From Tetrahymena thermophila SB210 (taxonomy: Eukaryota > Ciliophora > Oligohymenophorea > Hymenostomatida > Tetrahymenidae): a stretch of DNA of 64,000 nucleotides. Position 1 is the stretch's first letter. Each line of letters starts with the position of its first letter. The notes beneath the pieces are model-generated. The model ran no database searches. It was not told the origin of the DNA and worked only from the letters and a program-made list of their open reading frames with translations. This document shows, piece by piece, positions 13,895-28,400 of this stretch. The stretch is taken from assembly GCF_000189635.1 (NCBI RefSeq), contig NW_002476571.1, positions 186,001 to 250,000 on the forward strand. Reading direction: 5' to 3'. Position numbers and translations under genes: made by a program.

Positions 13895-16456
13895 TTTTGA
13901 CTCTTTTCTTTAGATTTTTATTTTTGTTTAATTAACCAGAATTATGTTTTAATTATTTAGAAAGATAGATTGTTTTCAAAAAATAGATTTGATTATTATG
14001 ATCACAACAAAGGTTTGTAAATTTAACTAAAACAAATAAAAAAAATAGGTGGTGATCTCTTTTTTAATTATTCTTTAAAAGGTGATCAATTTCTTTGTAA
14101 CCAAGTAACAAAGTAACATTTATGTGAGTCACTTTATGATCAATTTATATCAATATTAAAGCAAATATCTAAATACTTAATAATATATTTTGTATATTAG
14201 TATTTAAAATAGTTTCTAAAAATTGTTTTATTTTATTTTTTAATGAAATTGTAATTTTTAAATTATAAAATGAAAATTAAATACATTAATTCCAAAAATA
14301 TCTTATAATCAATTTAAAAGTAATTTTATGATATAAATTGATTGAATTCCTCTTAATTATTAATATGAGATTTGGGTTACTTTTATTTATTTATTTTTTG
14401 ATTTTGTTTTCTTTATATACCATTTATAAATTATATACTAGCAAGATAGTAAAATTTCTTTTATATTTTTTTTATTATAGCTACTCAATTCTAATTAATT
14501 AATGGTATCCAATTAAATAATATTTTGATTTCAAATTATTTTCTTAAACAAATAAAAATATGTAATTTCTTTATCTAGGATATTTTAAAATTGTTTTTAA
14601 TCACTCTAAAAAATACATTTTCGAGTCTATAACCATTTTTATAAAAGGTTATAAAAACTTACTTTTTACTTTCATATTGATTTATTAAAGTTATAAATAA
14701 TAACAATTAATTAATTAAATCAATCAAAATTATTGATTATAAGTATTTACATTATTTTTAAAGGGATGATGCTTCAACCAAAATTTATTAGCTCACCGCT
14801 AATTTTACTATTTATATTGATGTAATTTAAAAAATATTGTAATATAAATTAGTTATTTCTCCTCTCTAATATCATATTTTATATATCTTACATAATAGTG
14901 AAAAGCTTTTAGTTAAAACAAACAATAAATACTTTATCAAAGAACATTCTAAGCGAGTAAATTATTATGAAAGAAAACATAAATATATTCTTATATTATG
15001 AAGGATATATAGTATATACTTGATAAAGATATTATTAATTAATAAGAAGAAAAATAAATTAGCTATTTCTCCACTTGTTTCCTTTGAGAAAATATTGGAT
15101 ACTCTATTGGCATATTTAATTTATCTAACAAATAGCATGAGAAATTTTAATTAAAATAACAAACATTTTACATAAAATTAGTCTAAGTGCGTAAATTGTG
15201 GTAAAATAAAAATAAATACAAACTTACATCTATTATGAAGGATAGTGTGTACTTGATAAAGTATATTAAATAATTAATATTTTTAATTAATAAGAAGGAA
15301 AATGCTGCATCAACTATAATTAGATAAAAATAGGATTTAATTAAGTGCACAATAAGAAAATAAAAAAAATTAAATGATGATATAACCACAAAATAATGTG
15401 ATGTAATTAATATCAATCAATACGCATAATTTAATCAAAAATTGCAAATTTTAACAAATTTTCTCCTTCTGTTAGTTACTTAAATTTTCATTAACAAATA
15501 CCTCTTAAAGTTTTTAAATATTATTATAAATATACAGAACGAACAGACTTTTTAAATTTTTGAGGATATATAGTTTTTGATATCCTTAATTGTAATTATG
15601 AGTTAATCAAAATAAATAAAAAGAAAAGTAATTATATGAAAATAACTATTTATTTTATTAAGCAAATGAAATATAATATCATCTATTTTAAACAAAGCAG
15701 TAGCTAGATAGATAGAAAGTATAGATCATTTATTCAAAAAACAAATAAAAATGGTCATTTATAAAAATAAATACGCATTATTAATTAAAAACCTAGGCAT
15801 CTAATAGATTTATTTAGCTTATAAAATTCTCCCTCTCGATTATGTTAGTGTAAACTTAATTCTTAGAGCTAAGAATCTTACTACAATATATTTACTAAAA
15901 AAAGAATTCCAAAAAATAAATATTGAATGCTAGAAATTTAAGTGTAAGTTTACATATTAATTTTTAAATCATATTTATTTTAAAATTCTTAGCAAATTGA
16001 TTAAAATAGTTTAAAAAATCAGTTTTCACTATTTCCTTTAATACTATTATTAAGTTTGCTATTATTAAATACTATGTGTTTCTTTATTATTGCTTTAAAA
16101 TTTATTATAAATAGTATAATAAAAGCAATTAACAACAAACCTAACTGCTGATATTACTTTAGCTTTGATATTTTTAGGAAAAATCTTTTTTTAAAATAAA
16201 ATTTAAAGATATGAAAAAAAATAAATTATTTTTTGATAAAGTGTTTATAATTTTTTTAGCTTATATTAAATATAATTAATAGTAAAATTAAAAAATAAAA
16301 CTTTTTATTAAAGAAATAAAACAAAGAAAGAAAGAAACAAACGTACTTACAATACAAAATTAATTAAAATATATTTGAAAATTTAGACTAATTTTTTTAT
16401 GAATTAATTAAATATTTTGATAAGCTTAATAATATAAAAAATATTTTTATTTTAAA
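13895..16456. other. Intergenic region between giant copies 1 and 2
   Basis: About 2.6 kb of AT-rich DNA upstream of copy 1 and downstream of copy 2. It should hold the copy 1 promoter. The only structure I can support is the pair of diverged direct repeats at about 14850-15300. Reading frames seen here are low-complexity Phe/Ile/Tyr-rich and not convincing as genes. Confidence 0.5.
14850..15300. repeat. Two diverged direct repeats (~210-240 bp each)
   Basis: Unit 1 (about 14850-15057) and unit 2 (about 15058-15300) share ordered motifs: ttag(t/c)tatttctcc near the start, then a segment ending in taag(c/t)g(a/c)gtaaatt, then tattatgaaggata, then acttgataaag, then ttaattaataagaag. They are in the same orientation and substantially diverged. 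This looks like an old local tandem duplication in the intergenic spacer. Confidence 0.6.
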
Positions 16457-19400
16457 TCATATTGCATTCTTTGCTCCAGTAAAAATTCTTGAAGTGTTTA
16501 GATTTGTGAATTCTTTAGTATTTGCTAACTTTTAAATTTAGTAAAAATGCTTTAAAATATTTTAAAGCTCAATTTACTCAGTTTTCGAAAACCCAACCAT
16601 TCTTTTAGCAAATATTATTTAATTGATTTTCTTCCAATTTTTTTAGCATTTTTGATATTTAATAAAAGTAGAATTCAACTTTAGCTTGCTAATTATGAAT
16701 AGGCAAATTCTTGAGCTTTCCTATAGTTTTTAGATGATATGCATGTATTAGTTTTTCAAATTGGAATTACTTTTTAATATTTGATATAAAATGTTGGAAA
16801 TAAGAACAATTTTAACGCTAAAAATGATGTAGTAAAAAGCAAAATTATCACCAAGATCTAGATTAACTAAGCAGAATAATATTAAAGTCCTATTTTATAT
16901 ATTAAACTCTATCTAATTTAGTTTCTTCTATAGATATGGCTAACCTAAATTAAATTAAAATAAATTTTAGAAATATTTTAATCGAGATATATATATTAAA
17001 TTAGTAAAAATCAAATAAAAAAATTTAAAAAATTTTCTACACAAGTGAAGGAGGAAGCTGTATAATATCGAAATAATTACTGATAAAACTGGTTGAATTT
17101 GATTTATTTGATATGAAAATGATACTATTATTCCTAATAACATCTTGTATATTAATTTTATCAAATCCCAAAAATAAAATTTTAATTTATATCCTTCTGT
17201 AAAATATCCATAGACTAATTTATTTTAATAATCATTAAGCAAGTATTATTTTTTGTAAAGTTTCAAAAACAGAAAACCTATAGGAACTAACAAAACTAAT
17301 GAGTACATAGCAGAAAGCACATAGTCAAAGAATTTAAATTGAAATTCATCACAATAATAAGATAAATAATCAGTCACAAAGGATTGGCTATCAAATTTTT
17401 AGCATTTAATCTAATTTTTATTTATAAATAAAATAAATATTTTTTAATTATAATTTTATTACTTGTCTGAATATTTTATTTAGGATAGCAAATTAAGAAC
17501 TGTAAATGAAAATCCACACTCCTAGCACAATTTCTTAGCACCATAATTTATATTAAAAGCAAAATTTTTTAAAGAAGCAAACCAAGATGAAACTTATTAA
17601 AACAAAGAACCAATAAGAAAAGTAAAAGAATATATTAAAAGTTAAGAAATTAGCTTAAGTTATTTTCATCAATAAGCAGTCTAATATTCGAATTTAAAAG
17701 ACAAATAAATTTCCTATATCTATAAGAATAGATGATAAAACGTTAGGAATTGTTTAATCATAGTAAAAAACTATTCCCAGTACAAAGGACTAAGATATAA
17801 AAAGCTTTACAGTATTTGCAAAGTTTTGCCTAATGTAAAACATTTATTCCTTAAAAATAGTTGAGCACGTTTTATGTAATAAATTTTTTTAGACTTATTT
17901 GTGATAGCTATGAGTTATAGAGAGAATAAAAAGCACTAATATTAAAGTAAAGCAAATAGGATATAAAATATCAAGTATTTATATTTCTGAACACCTAAAT
18001 TGTAAAAATTAAAATAGTTTAAACATACTTTTGGTGTTTATAGTTAAAATTTACTTTTGACATTTACGATTTAAGCTCATATAATAAGAAGTTCCCCAGT
18101 ATTTACCAGTTATATCACAATCCTCGCAAAGAGCACCAATATATCCTATAAAATAAATATTTTTAACAACATGAGTTTCTTCTCATAAATAATTATAAAA
18201 CAAACTACCTTTTTTGCAATAATAGTTTAAGTCATTTACTATCAACCTTTAACTCATTATTTCTTTTTCATTTTCATTTAAATTATAATCACCTATACAG
18301 TTTTTACATTTGTAAAGAACAGATGATTACTGATTAACTCTCCAATAGCTTGATGTTAAAAAAATCTTATTACCAGAACACTTTACTTCTGTATTCGGAC
18401 ATTAAAAGCATACATCTGAATTCTTGAAACTGTATGAATCTATGCACGAGAGACAATAATTAAATTTATCATGTATTTATTTTTTTACTTAGCCTACTGG
18501 ACAAGTCTTAGCAAATGAAATTTTCAGAATTAATGAATAATCTGTATCATAGCTAAGAATATAATTTGAAATATTATACCTTGGAATTTATATTTGATTG
18601 CTTGTTATTTATAAAATTAGCTCTTATCCCATATTACCATATATTTAAAGTTGTTTTGTTAAATTGAACTCTCCATTTTACTAATAAATTTTATTTGTAT
18701 TAATAAATCCTTATCCTCTTAATATCTTTATATCAAGGGTAGAGTCATCAGGAATTACATTAATTTCCTCTAAGTACTAAGAATAGAACTTCAAAACGAT
18801 ATCTTCCTATTTTGTAAAATCAGATATAATTAATAAAAACAAAAATATTGAAGAGAAATTATTTTAAATTTAAAAAAATAACTAAAAAGATTGTTACCTT
18901 AATATAACCTCCATAATGGTTTTGAACAGTTAGTTAGCTATGAGAGTTTTGATATATTTATTTTATATTCGAATCTATATAGACATTAAGTGAAGTTGGT
19001 GAAGCTTAAATATTCTATCCATACTTATATGCTTTATTATGAATATAAGTGTTATTAGAATATTGATTAACACTTTATCCTGTTGATGAGGCTATCGCTC
19101 CTCCAAACTAAGATTAGTTTTCTATAAAATAGTTATCTTAAATTTGCAATTAATTTTTCATAATGCTATCATTTTAAATATATATAGCACCTCCAAATTA
19201 TTAAGCGTTGTTATTTTAAAATATACTTTTGCTTATATGAAAGGGAGAATTCTTTATATATATTGAACCGCCACTTATTAAAGCTTTATTATTTTTAAAA
19301 AGACAGTCCTGAACTAGTTTAATTCCTTATTGAAATGACTTATAACTCTTATCCTGTTAAAAGTATAATCCTGCTCCTAACTAAGCCAGATTATTTTCAA

Positions 19401-22400
19401 ATTGTGAATTCTAAACTATCACGTCCTAAGAAAATATTTGAATTATCCCATAAGAACATGAATTGCATATATTATTACTTACATTTAAAAAAGTCAATGA
19501 GCATATTTAGCTATTATAAAAAGCTAGGTTTTATATTTAGTTATTTTAAAATTAATAAATATTAGTATTGTTTATATTTATATTATTAGTAATTGTGTTA
19601 CTACTAACGCTAATAATGGTTGCTTGTGTGACATTAATTAAATTATTTAAGAACACACTTTATGAATATGTGTTATTATACTCAGAATACTAATAAGCAT
19701 TGATTACAAAAATCACTTTCTAAAAGATAAAATTATTGATTATTCTTTAATTTATTTAAGAAATACTTTAACTATTTATTTAAAATTTCGAGTTTTCAAT
19801 TGATATTTCATAAGAATTTTAAAATAAAAACAAGGAGCTAAGAGAATTCGAAACTTAATTTTGATTTGAATTTGAAATGATAGAAGATAAATTTTGATAA
19901 TGCTAAGCCATAACTTCTATTTGGCTCTAACAAATAACTTTTTTCATAATAACTGCAGTTTTGGCAATTGTTGAGCTCTCTACATTAAGATTACTTCCTT
20001 AGAGTGAATAATTATTACTAAATAATACCTCTTAAATTATTATCACACTTCTAGGAGTTATGGTCGAAATTATTTATATAGCTCCACCTTTAAAAGAAGC
20101 AAAGTTAGATTCAAATATTGACTAATATATAAAAACACTTAGACTAAAAGATTATTGTCCATTAATATATATTGCTCCACCTTATGTTTCTAAATCATCA
20201 AAGCTGTATGCAATATTATTGCTAAAAGTTGTGTTTTAGATATATAATTTTGCAAAGTTTTATGATATCCAATATAATGATCCACCATTCAATGAAAAAC
20301 CATTCTTAAAACTTGAATTATTTATAGTCAAGTACTCACTTTTAATTATCATGAAGCCTCCATTTTTTTAACTTTTGAAATTTTGATAGCTTTAAAAGCT
20401 AAAATTTACCTAATTATCAAACGAACAATCATGAAATTCTATTTGCTTAACCTATCCTTAAATCCAATTAAAAGGGCTGTCATAACTTAAATTAGTGAAA
20501 TTAGACTTGTTAAAAATAGCTCTAATAGTTGGTGCTTTAAAGTAAAATCCTAAAGAAATTTATCCAAGAGGTTTCTTAAATATTTAAATGTTTAAAATTA
20601 ATAATATTATTTAGAATTAATAAATTTACCTAGTTTGTTCGAATAACAGAGCTGTAATCAGAGAAATTCATATTAGAAATTAAAATATTTAAATCTTCTT
20701 TAGAAAAAATCGAGACAGGAGAAGTATTTTAATCATTTTATGAATATTAAAGTGTTACTTAATTGCTAATTATGTTGCTTATAATTATTCCTTAAGGGAT
20801 TTAGTTATTATTAAAAATTGGATTATTATTTAAACAAACTTCACTTGTTTCAATATAAATGATGTTTTTAGATAGGCTTATGTTCTGTTATTCAATTGTA
20901 TCGATGTTTATATTATTTAAAATCTAATTAAGTTAGCATATTTAAGGAGCCATTAGTTCATTTTAAGTTTATATTTAAACTATTTTTGTAATAAAAACAT
21001 TTACAGCACTTTTAGCTTTCAAGAATAAAAACGATTAATTATCTTGCATAAACACATCTGATATTTATATTGTGTTTGTATTTTCAAGTTAAACGAATAT
21101 TTAAGTCTAATCAGTTGAAAATAAATTTCTTAAAAGCTTCATACCATTTATTTAAGTGTTACTATTTATAGATGTTTTATAATGGAAGAAAGCATAATCA
21201 ATAGAAATAAATTAGTTATCTGAAATAGAAACTTCTTCAAAAACTGAGTACTTTAGATGGCTGTCCTAATTTAATAAACTATCTTGTTATTAAAAAAGAC
21301 TATAGTTAATTATTTTATTTTTTATTATATTCAGCCCATTTAACTTGAATGTATTCGATATGAAAAGTGGAAAAACTTAATTTTAAGTTTATTAAAGAGT
21401 ATTTTAAATAAATGTAACGTTTTTAATATCCAAAGTATTCAAATAATTTGAATTTATTATTTGAGACCCAGACAATATTTATGTTTGCTAAATAGTCATG
21501 TTAGCTAATAAGATATTTATTTGCTATGAAGAAATTTGATTTGGCTACACATCAAATAGTATTGATTTGTTGTTAATTATTGAAAGCTAAATTATTAAAT
21601 TCTGAATATTTAATTAAATTTAGTTTGTATTTAACTAAATTACAGATGAAAAATCTAAGTAAACCTTTAATTAATTAATTATTAAAGAAAATAAATATTA
21701 ATTTATTTTATAAAAACATAAAAAAATAATATTTCAATAATAAACATTAAAGACACCAAATCATTTTAATAAAGTAAGAAATTTTTATAGTTGTATTTAA
21801 GTCAGTTTTCAAAAAATCAAATAAATATTTTTGTTATTAAAAATCAACTTAAATATCAACTTGTTAAATTTATGGGATAAACAATATATTTATTTTAATT
21901 TTTCAAAACTGTCTTACTACTCTTAAAACTTCTTACTTTATTAGAGTTATTTGAAAAATTAAAATAAATATTTTTCTTACGAATAATCAAATTAATATTG
22001 GAATTTTATTTTTTTGGGATAAACAAAATATTTATTTTATTTAATTTGAGTATTGAAAAAATAATATTACGTCTATGAAAGTTACTGAAGTCAAGGTTAC
22101 ATTTTAGAAAGATTCTTAGTTTTAGTTATTCTTTGTTTATATAAGCTGTTTGTTGTTTGAGATATATATACTTTAAAACTAGACTTGTTATAAGACTAAA
22201 TTTGCTTTTTCTAAAGTTGAAAGCTGGAGTGTCAAATATTATTCAAGTGTGAGAGAATCTTTCAATGGCAGTAGCTAAGAAAATTAACAATTAGATAATG
22301 TAAATAGATTTAAGTTAACATCATCTATAACTAAACCTATTTAGCTATTACTTAATTATTATTCAAATTAAATGTTATTTATTTAAACTTAATTAAACCC

Positions 22401-25400
22401 TGATATGTGGAAAATGTTATTTTATTAAAATTTCATCATCTAATTTGGAGTAGATGTTATAGTATTTATTTTGAGCACTGCTGTTTGAATAGATCTTATT
22501 TAAATTTTTAGCTTAGTGGAAAAAGTTTAAGGTCTTTTTTCTATACATTTGTCTCCTATGAATATTAATTGTACTTCTAATAACTTCACTTAAAGTTCAT
22601 TGTAAAAAATTATTGCCTGATCATAATCTATTTCGTTGAGAATAATTTTATCTATGTCTATTTCGCTTAATCTATTAAAATTAATTGGATTTTAAAAGGA
22701 TCCATCACCTTTTCTGCTATTTATTTCTAAGCACTGAATATAAATAGTTTATTATTTCTTAAAAAAACATCCCTACTCTTCTTTTTAGCATAGGTAACAT
22801 TTTTTTCTTTCCTTATCAAAAGTTATTTTATAATCTGATAGGACTTTGCTAGAAGGTAGTGAGCTTTTGCAAGAAAAGCATTAGGCATCATACAGATACA
22901 AAGGATTGAGACTTAAATCCTCATCATTAATACAGGTTTCACACCTTTTTATAATTAATTCAGAATGAACAATTAAAAAAAATAGAAAAATTACATTAAT
23001 GGGCAGAGTTAGCAATCGTTCCCAGCTTTATTAAGAGAAACCATATTTTTTATATTAAAATTCTAGAATTTATAGTAGTACAGTGTTCCAATAAAATATT
23101 GTTAATTTTTTATTAAAGAAGTTAATAAATCATAGTTGCACTGAATACACTAGGGTTAATTATTGATTAAAGCACACTAAAGACAGTATTTTCCACAGTT
23201 TAGCCTCACGCATAATTTTAACTACTAATCAAATTAGTAACCTTATTAACATTTAGTACAAAATAACTTGTAATTTGTAGAACTTGAGTTGTAGTTTAAT
23301 CTCTCTTATATATTTAAAGAAGGTCTCTTGTAAATAAGAAAAGAAGTGTAGTTAAAATTTCTTGTTCCTATTTATTAAACAAGCATGTTTAAATTTGAAA
23401 AATTTATTTATTATTTTTTGTTAAAATTATTTATTTACTTTATATGAACAAAAAAATATTATTTTCAAATCCAATAATCCAAAATTTTATAAGGAATATT
23501 TTTGATTTTGATTTTTAAATTGATAATATTGAGAATTAATTGTTTGTTCAATAAAACAAATTTTTGTATCAAAAATTGAGGAGAATTTTAATTTCTTTCA
23601 ATTATAAATGAATATTTTTTGAATATAATAAATAAAAATACCTTCGTAACATTCAGAACATCCTTCAGGACATTTCAAACAACCATTTATGGATGGGACA
23701 GTGTATTGATTACTGCATTAGGTGCATTAATACATGATATTATTTGAAAGACTATCTAAATATGAATAACACTCATTACATCCAAATATCTTATTGTTTG
23801 AAGTAAAATTTATAAAAATATAAAATAAAATTTTTTTACATTAATTTAGCAAGTTGCATCTTAGCATTTTGTTTGTTCATTAGAATTATCTAAAACAGAA
23901 CCTTTACTGCAAAATTAGCAAACAGCATTATAAGAAGAATCAGTTGAGCATTTGGCACATTTTGATTATAAACTATAAGAAACACACCCTAACTTGCAGG
24001 AAGTGTAATCTATTGAAGCTATATAATTCTTACTGCATTATTTGCAAATCTAAATACTTTTGTTAAACATTGGAATCTTCGTGTAAGTCCATAGCTACTC
24101 AGTCAAATCATATTTTTATGATCCATACACTACTATTTGACTACTGTAGTCACAATTTTACATGTTTTTTAAACATGACTTACCTTCATATTATTAAAAA
24201 ATGTTTTTTATTAAAAAAATAATAAATATTTATCTACCATCATATGATAAAAAGTATCTGTTCATACATTGAGTACATTTTTAAATAAACTTTAATTAAA
24301 TTAAATCATTGTAGGCTATCTTTCTTAAATTATATTTATTATAATTCAGAACTGATTCTTCATTTTCTTATTTTTAATATAATTTAGTTAAAATTAGAAA
24401 TTTTAAATAAATTTACCGTATTAACAATTAATGCAACTAGTACCACACTATAAACATGATTATAAATCGTAAGAAACCATATATTTAACTTAACATTCTA
24501 AGCAAATCAATATAAAATTATAGTCTGAAGATTTGCTTTTTTCAAATTATATCTCAGTGATAAGTTATGCAAATCCTGTTATAAACGTTGCATATTAGCA
24601 ATTTTAACAGTTATTAGGACACTTTTAGCATACTCCGTCGCTTAAAACATATCCAATATTGCATTAAGTACAGAAAATTTAATTTGGAGAATTCTAAATA
24701 CACGAATAGCAATTATTTCCACCTAAAAAATTTAAATTATCTAAAGAAATTAAAAAAAAATAATATTACATAAATTTGGCTAATAAAATTCTAGTTAATA
24801 CTCTCCAGAAATTAGTTTAATTTAAAAATTAGAAGCTGGTAAGAGATTTACTACTATTTAAATATTCTAATCATATTATATTTTATAATTCTGGCAAGTT
24901 TTATAGCTGCTCTGAGTTTAATTCCTAAATTTACAATAATAGATTTTATTATTATCTTTTTGTTTTTAAAATGTTTTTTACCATAACCTATATTCCGCAG
25001 AGCAATCCAAACAAGAATATGTAGGAATATTTTAGTAAAATGATTATAATTATGTGTATTAATATATATCCGAATTGCATTTTATACAGCTTTATTAATT
25101 GGGAGATACTTGATATAGGAAATAACCTTAAATGCATTATGTACAAAACTGTTGTGAAGAGCATGAAAAACACCTATTTTTAAATGAATTATCTTAAGTT
25201 TAGTATTAAATAATTAATATTAAAAATACCCATGAGGGCATTTTTTGGTGTTGTCATTTAAGCAAAATTAATTGTCGAAGCAGTCTTGTTTTACATAAAT
25301 TAGCTGCATATTAAAATAAACTTGTTAAAGATTAGGCCAAGTTACTGATATTTCCTCTAAGCTATAGCATTTATCATCTCCAGCATTAACATAATATTTT

Positions 25401-28400
25401 GGACATAACAAACATTCACTGTTCTTTTTTACAATTTGCTAACACATTCCAGAAGAATTCAAACACAAATAATTTCCATCACTATCAAGAGTATCAACAC
25501 TTTTTTATACACATTTATTATTTTAATTCTTTATCTGAGTAAAGCAAGAATTTCCTACTAACGATTCCAATAATTTTGGACCATTTATACAATTTCCATT
25601 ATTGTGTATGTTACAGTATCCATCTGGACAAAAAACACATTTTTAGCTATCCAAAGTTGCACAAAAACCTATTTTCAATAATTAATAAAATAGCAATTTT
25701 AATTATTTTGAACAGTTTTTTAAAAATTAAAATTTTCATTCTGATTTGGCACTCATTTATTTTAATAATTTAATATTTATTGAATATTTAAAAAAAAAAA
25801 AAAAATTTACCAAATTAATCTATGCAAAATGTAACAGTAGGTTAAAATATATTAACACATTTATTTTATTAGCTAGGTGAAATGCATTGATCTATATCGC
25901 ATGTTTTGCAAGAACCATTAAAAGCACAATTTCCATGAATATCTACACACATATTCTATGATAAATCTATTGCTTAACACATTTGAGTAACAGAGTTTAA
26001 ACAATATTTTTCTATAGAACACTGCACCTAAAAAAATAAATTTTTTTATTTTATTTTCTATATTTGAAAAAGTAAATAATTTACGGCAATAGGTTGATTT
26101 GATTATATACATCTTTGAGTGTCTTTTTCTATTCCTATAAAATAAGTAATCTCCATGTTTGTAATTCATTTATTAAATATCAAAATATTACCTATTCTAT
26201 TTGGATTACTGAAATCCAGCTTATTGCATGATTAGAAACCATCTGAATCTACTTCAATACAATACCTAATTATATATTAAATTGTTAATTATTGCTCATA
26301 GATAACAATTTTATATTTTATGCTTTTTTTCTTTATTTTTCTTGCGGACTTAGTTCTCTCTTGAATAAAAAACCAAGATTGAATTAATTTAAAAAATATT
26401 TGGAGATAAAGATGCATTTAATATTTATAAAATTATATTTAATACCCATCTTTGAAACAGTTAGAAGCTCCATATTATCCTATGTCTGATTACAGGAGGC
26501 ATAAATGAGTCTTGATTTCTTTTCCTGGATAACTATCAGATAAAGGAATGCACATTCCTTATAAAATGCAAAAATCTTATTAGCATTTACTCGCGATAGA
26601 CTTGTTTTTAGGTATACATTTCTAAGCAGATAAATCTCTTCCTATCGTATTTAATTAAGAAGGATCATTCATTATTTAGCACCGATTATTATTTTAAGTA
26701 TTTATGCAGTATAATCCATCCATGCAACCTATACTATTTGCTAAATATATAAATTTTTAAATAATTTATATGTTGTTTGTAGTAATAACCAATACGCATA
26801 TTTAGATCTTAGCAGTTCTGGTTAGAGTTTTTAGCTCTATAAACCAAATTAGGAAAATAAGGATCAAAGTCTTAAAGTTCTTAACATTTTTGTTGTTATC
26901 CAATACTAAATTTTGTATTTTGATTCATTAATTATGAAAGTTTCTATTTTAAAATTGTAGATGAAAAATTAATTATTACCCAATTTAGAGGATACAATAG
27001 CTTAATGCAAAGCAAGAAACAATTTCTAAAATTAAAACAATTTAAGTTAGATTAAGAAAAGATATAATTTTTTATTTACAATTTGAAGTTATTTGATTTT
27101 CAGATATACAGAGCTAATAAATATCTACTCCCACGATAAAATTCCCTTTTGCTATAGTTCCTTAAATAACACAATAATCTTAATTAGAGGGGATATCATA
27201 ATATAAACAAGTGCCTAACACACAAGTCTCGATATGGTCTCCCTAGCCATTAGGATCTAAGTAAGGTAAACAGAACATTGTATTTTATTACCTCGCATAT
27301 TTATTTAAAGCCTTTGAAAACACTAAGGCGGTACAAGTATAACCATTTTAGTTGTCTAAGCAAACCTATCCTTACATACATCTTTAAATAAATATTATTT
27401 TACAATAAAAATTATAAAATAACAATAAATGAATTAAATGAATTACCTAACTGCATTGATCTAATCTAGTTGTACACAATATCCATTTGCATCAACTCCT
27501 ACTCTGTTTTAACTTAGATCAAAAGGAAAGCAACCCTCTAAAGAATTTGGATTTGAACTTTGCTTCTTGATGCAATGGTTAAATGAGCATTTCAATATCC
27601 CTTATAATAAAAAGTGTAAACTTTATATTTAATTTAATTTAAATTAAATGTACTTGAATAGTATTTGCCACTTGAAGCACATGTACCGTCCTATACTTTA
27701 CCCTAAATGTAATTTAATAGATTAATTTAAAATTAAAATTTGAAATATGTATTTACTTAGCTGTTAGGTAAAGAGTCATTTAAATGATTGCATGCTTGTG
27801 CAGCAGTATCAAAGCATACATCAATATCATCAAAACTACACTCTATACTAATTGGTTGCCTTTCCTACAGACATTGTTATTAAGCATTCTTTCCAATCAG
27901 GATAGAATCATATTTTTAGCAGCATCTATCTTAGTTTACACAATACCTTTTAAATTAAATATTGTTCAAACATAAAACAGCTTATCATATTATATAATAT
28001 ATTAATTACCCTTTTTAACATTCAATAACAATTCCTTATGGTATTTAATTTAATTTCAAGCATTAGTATTTATTTGAATCTACACCTATATTATCAGTGT
28101 AATCTAATTATATAATGTATCCATTAGAATCTTAGCAGTAATTGCTTCTCAAATTGATAACATCTATAAAAACAAAATTAATTTTTAAAAATATATTTAA
28201 TTAATTAATTAATTAAAAAGATAAAATAATTTACTAGCTATATATCCTAAACTAAAGGTAACTTAATTTAAAACTGCACAACCATTGTTTTCAGAAACAA
28301 ATCCTAGATACTAACTACTTGATGGATATATCACACAAAATTATGTTGGTGAAGTCACTTTGCATACCCTTTAAGGATCATAGAAACAAGTTTCCAAAGT

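Noticed and set aside
15183-15416. A minus-strand hydrophobic frame in the spacer between copies 1 and 2.
   Set aside because: It is low-complexity Phe/Ile/Tyr-rich, overlaps the diverged direct repeats and has no homologue in the window.
15679-16570. A long TGA-free frame on the minus strand continuing past the end of giant copy 2, including a GTAAGT near 16346.
   Set aside because: It is not the frame that aligns with the tails of copies 1 and 3; the aligned frame stops at 16457. The open run is explained by AT-rich sequence with a single stop codon.
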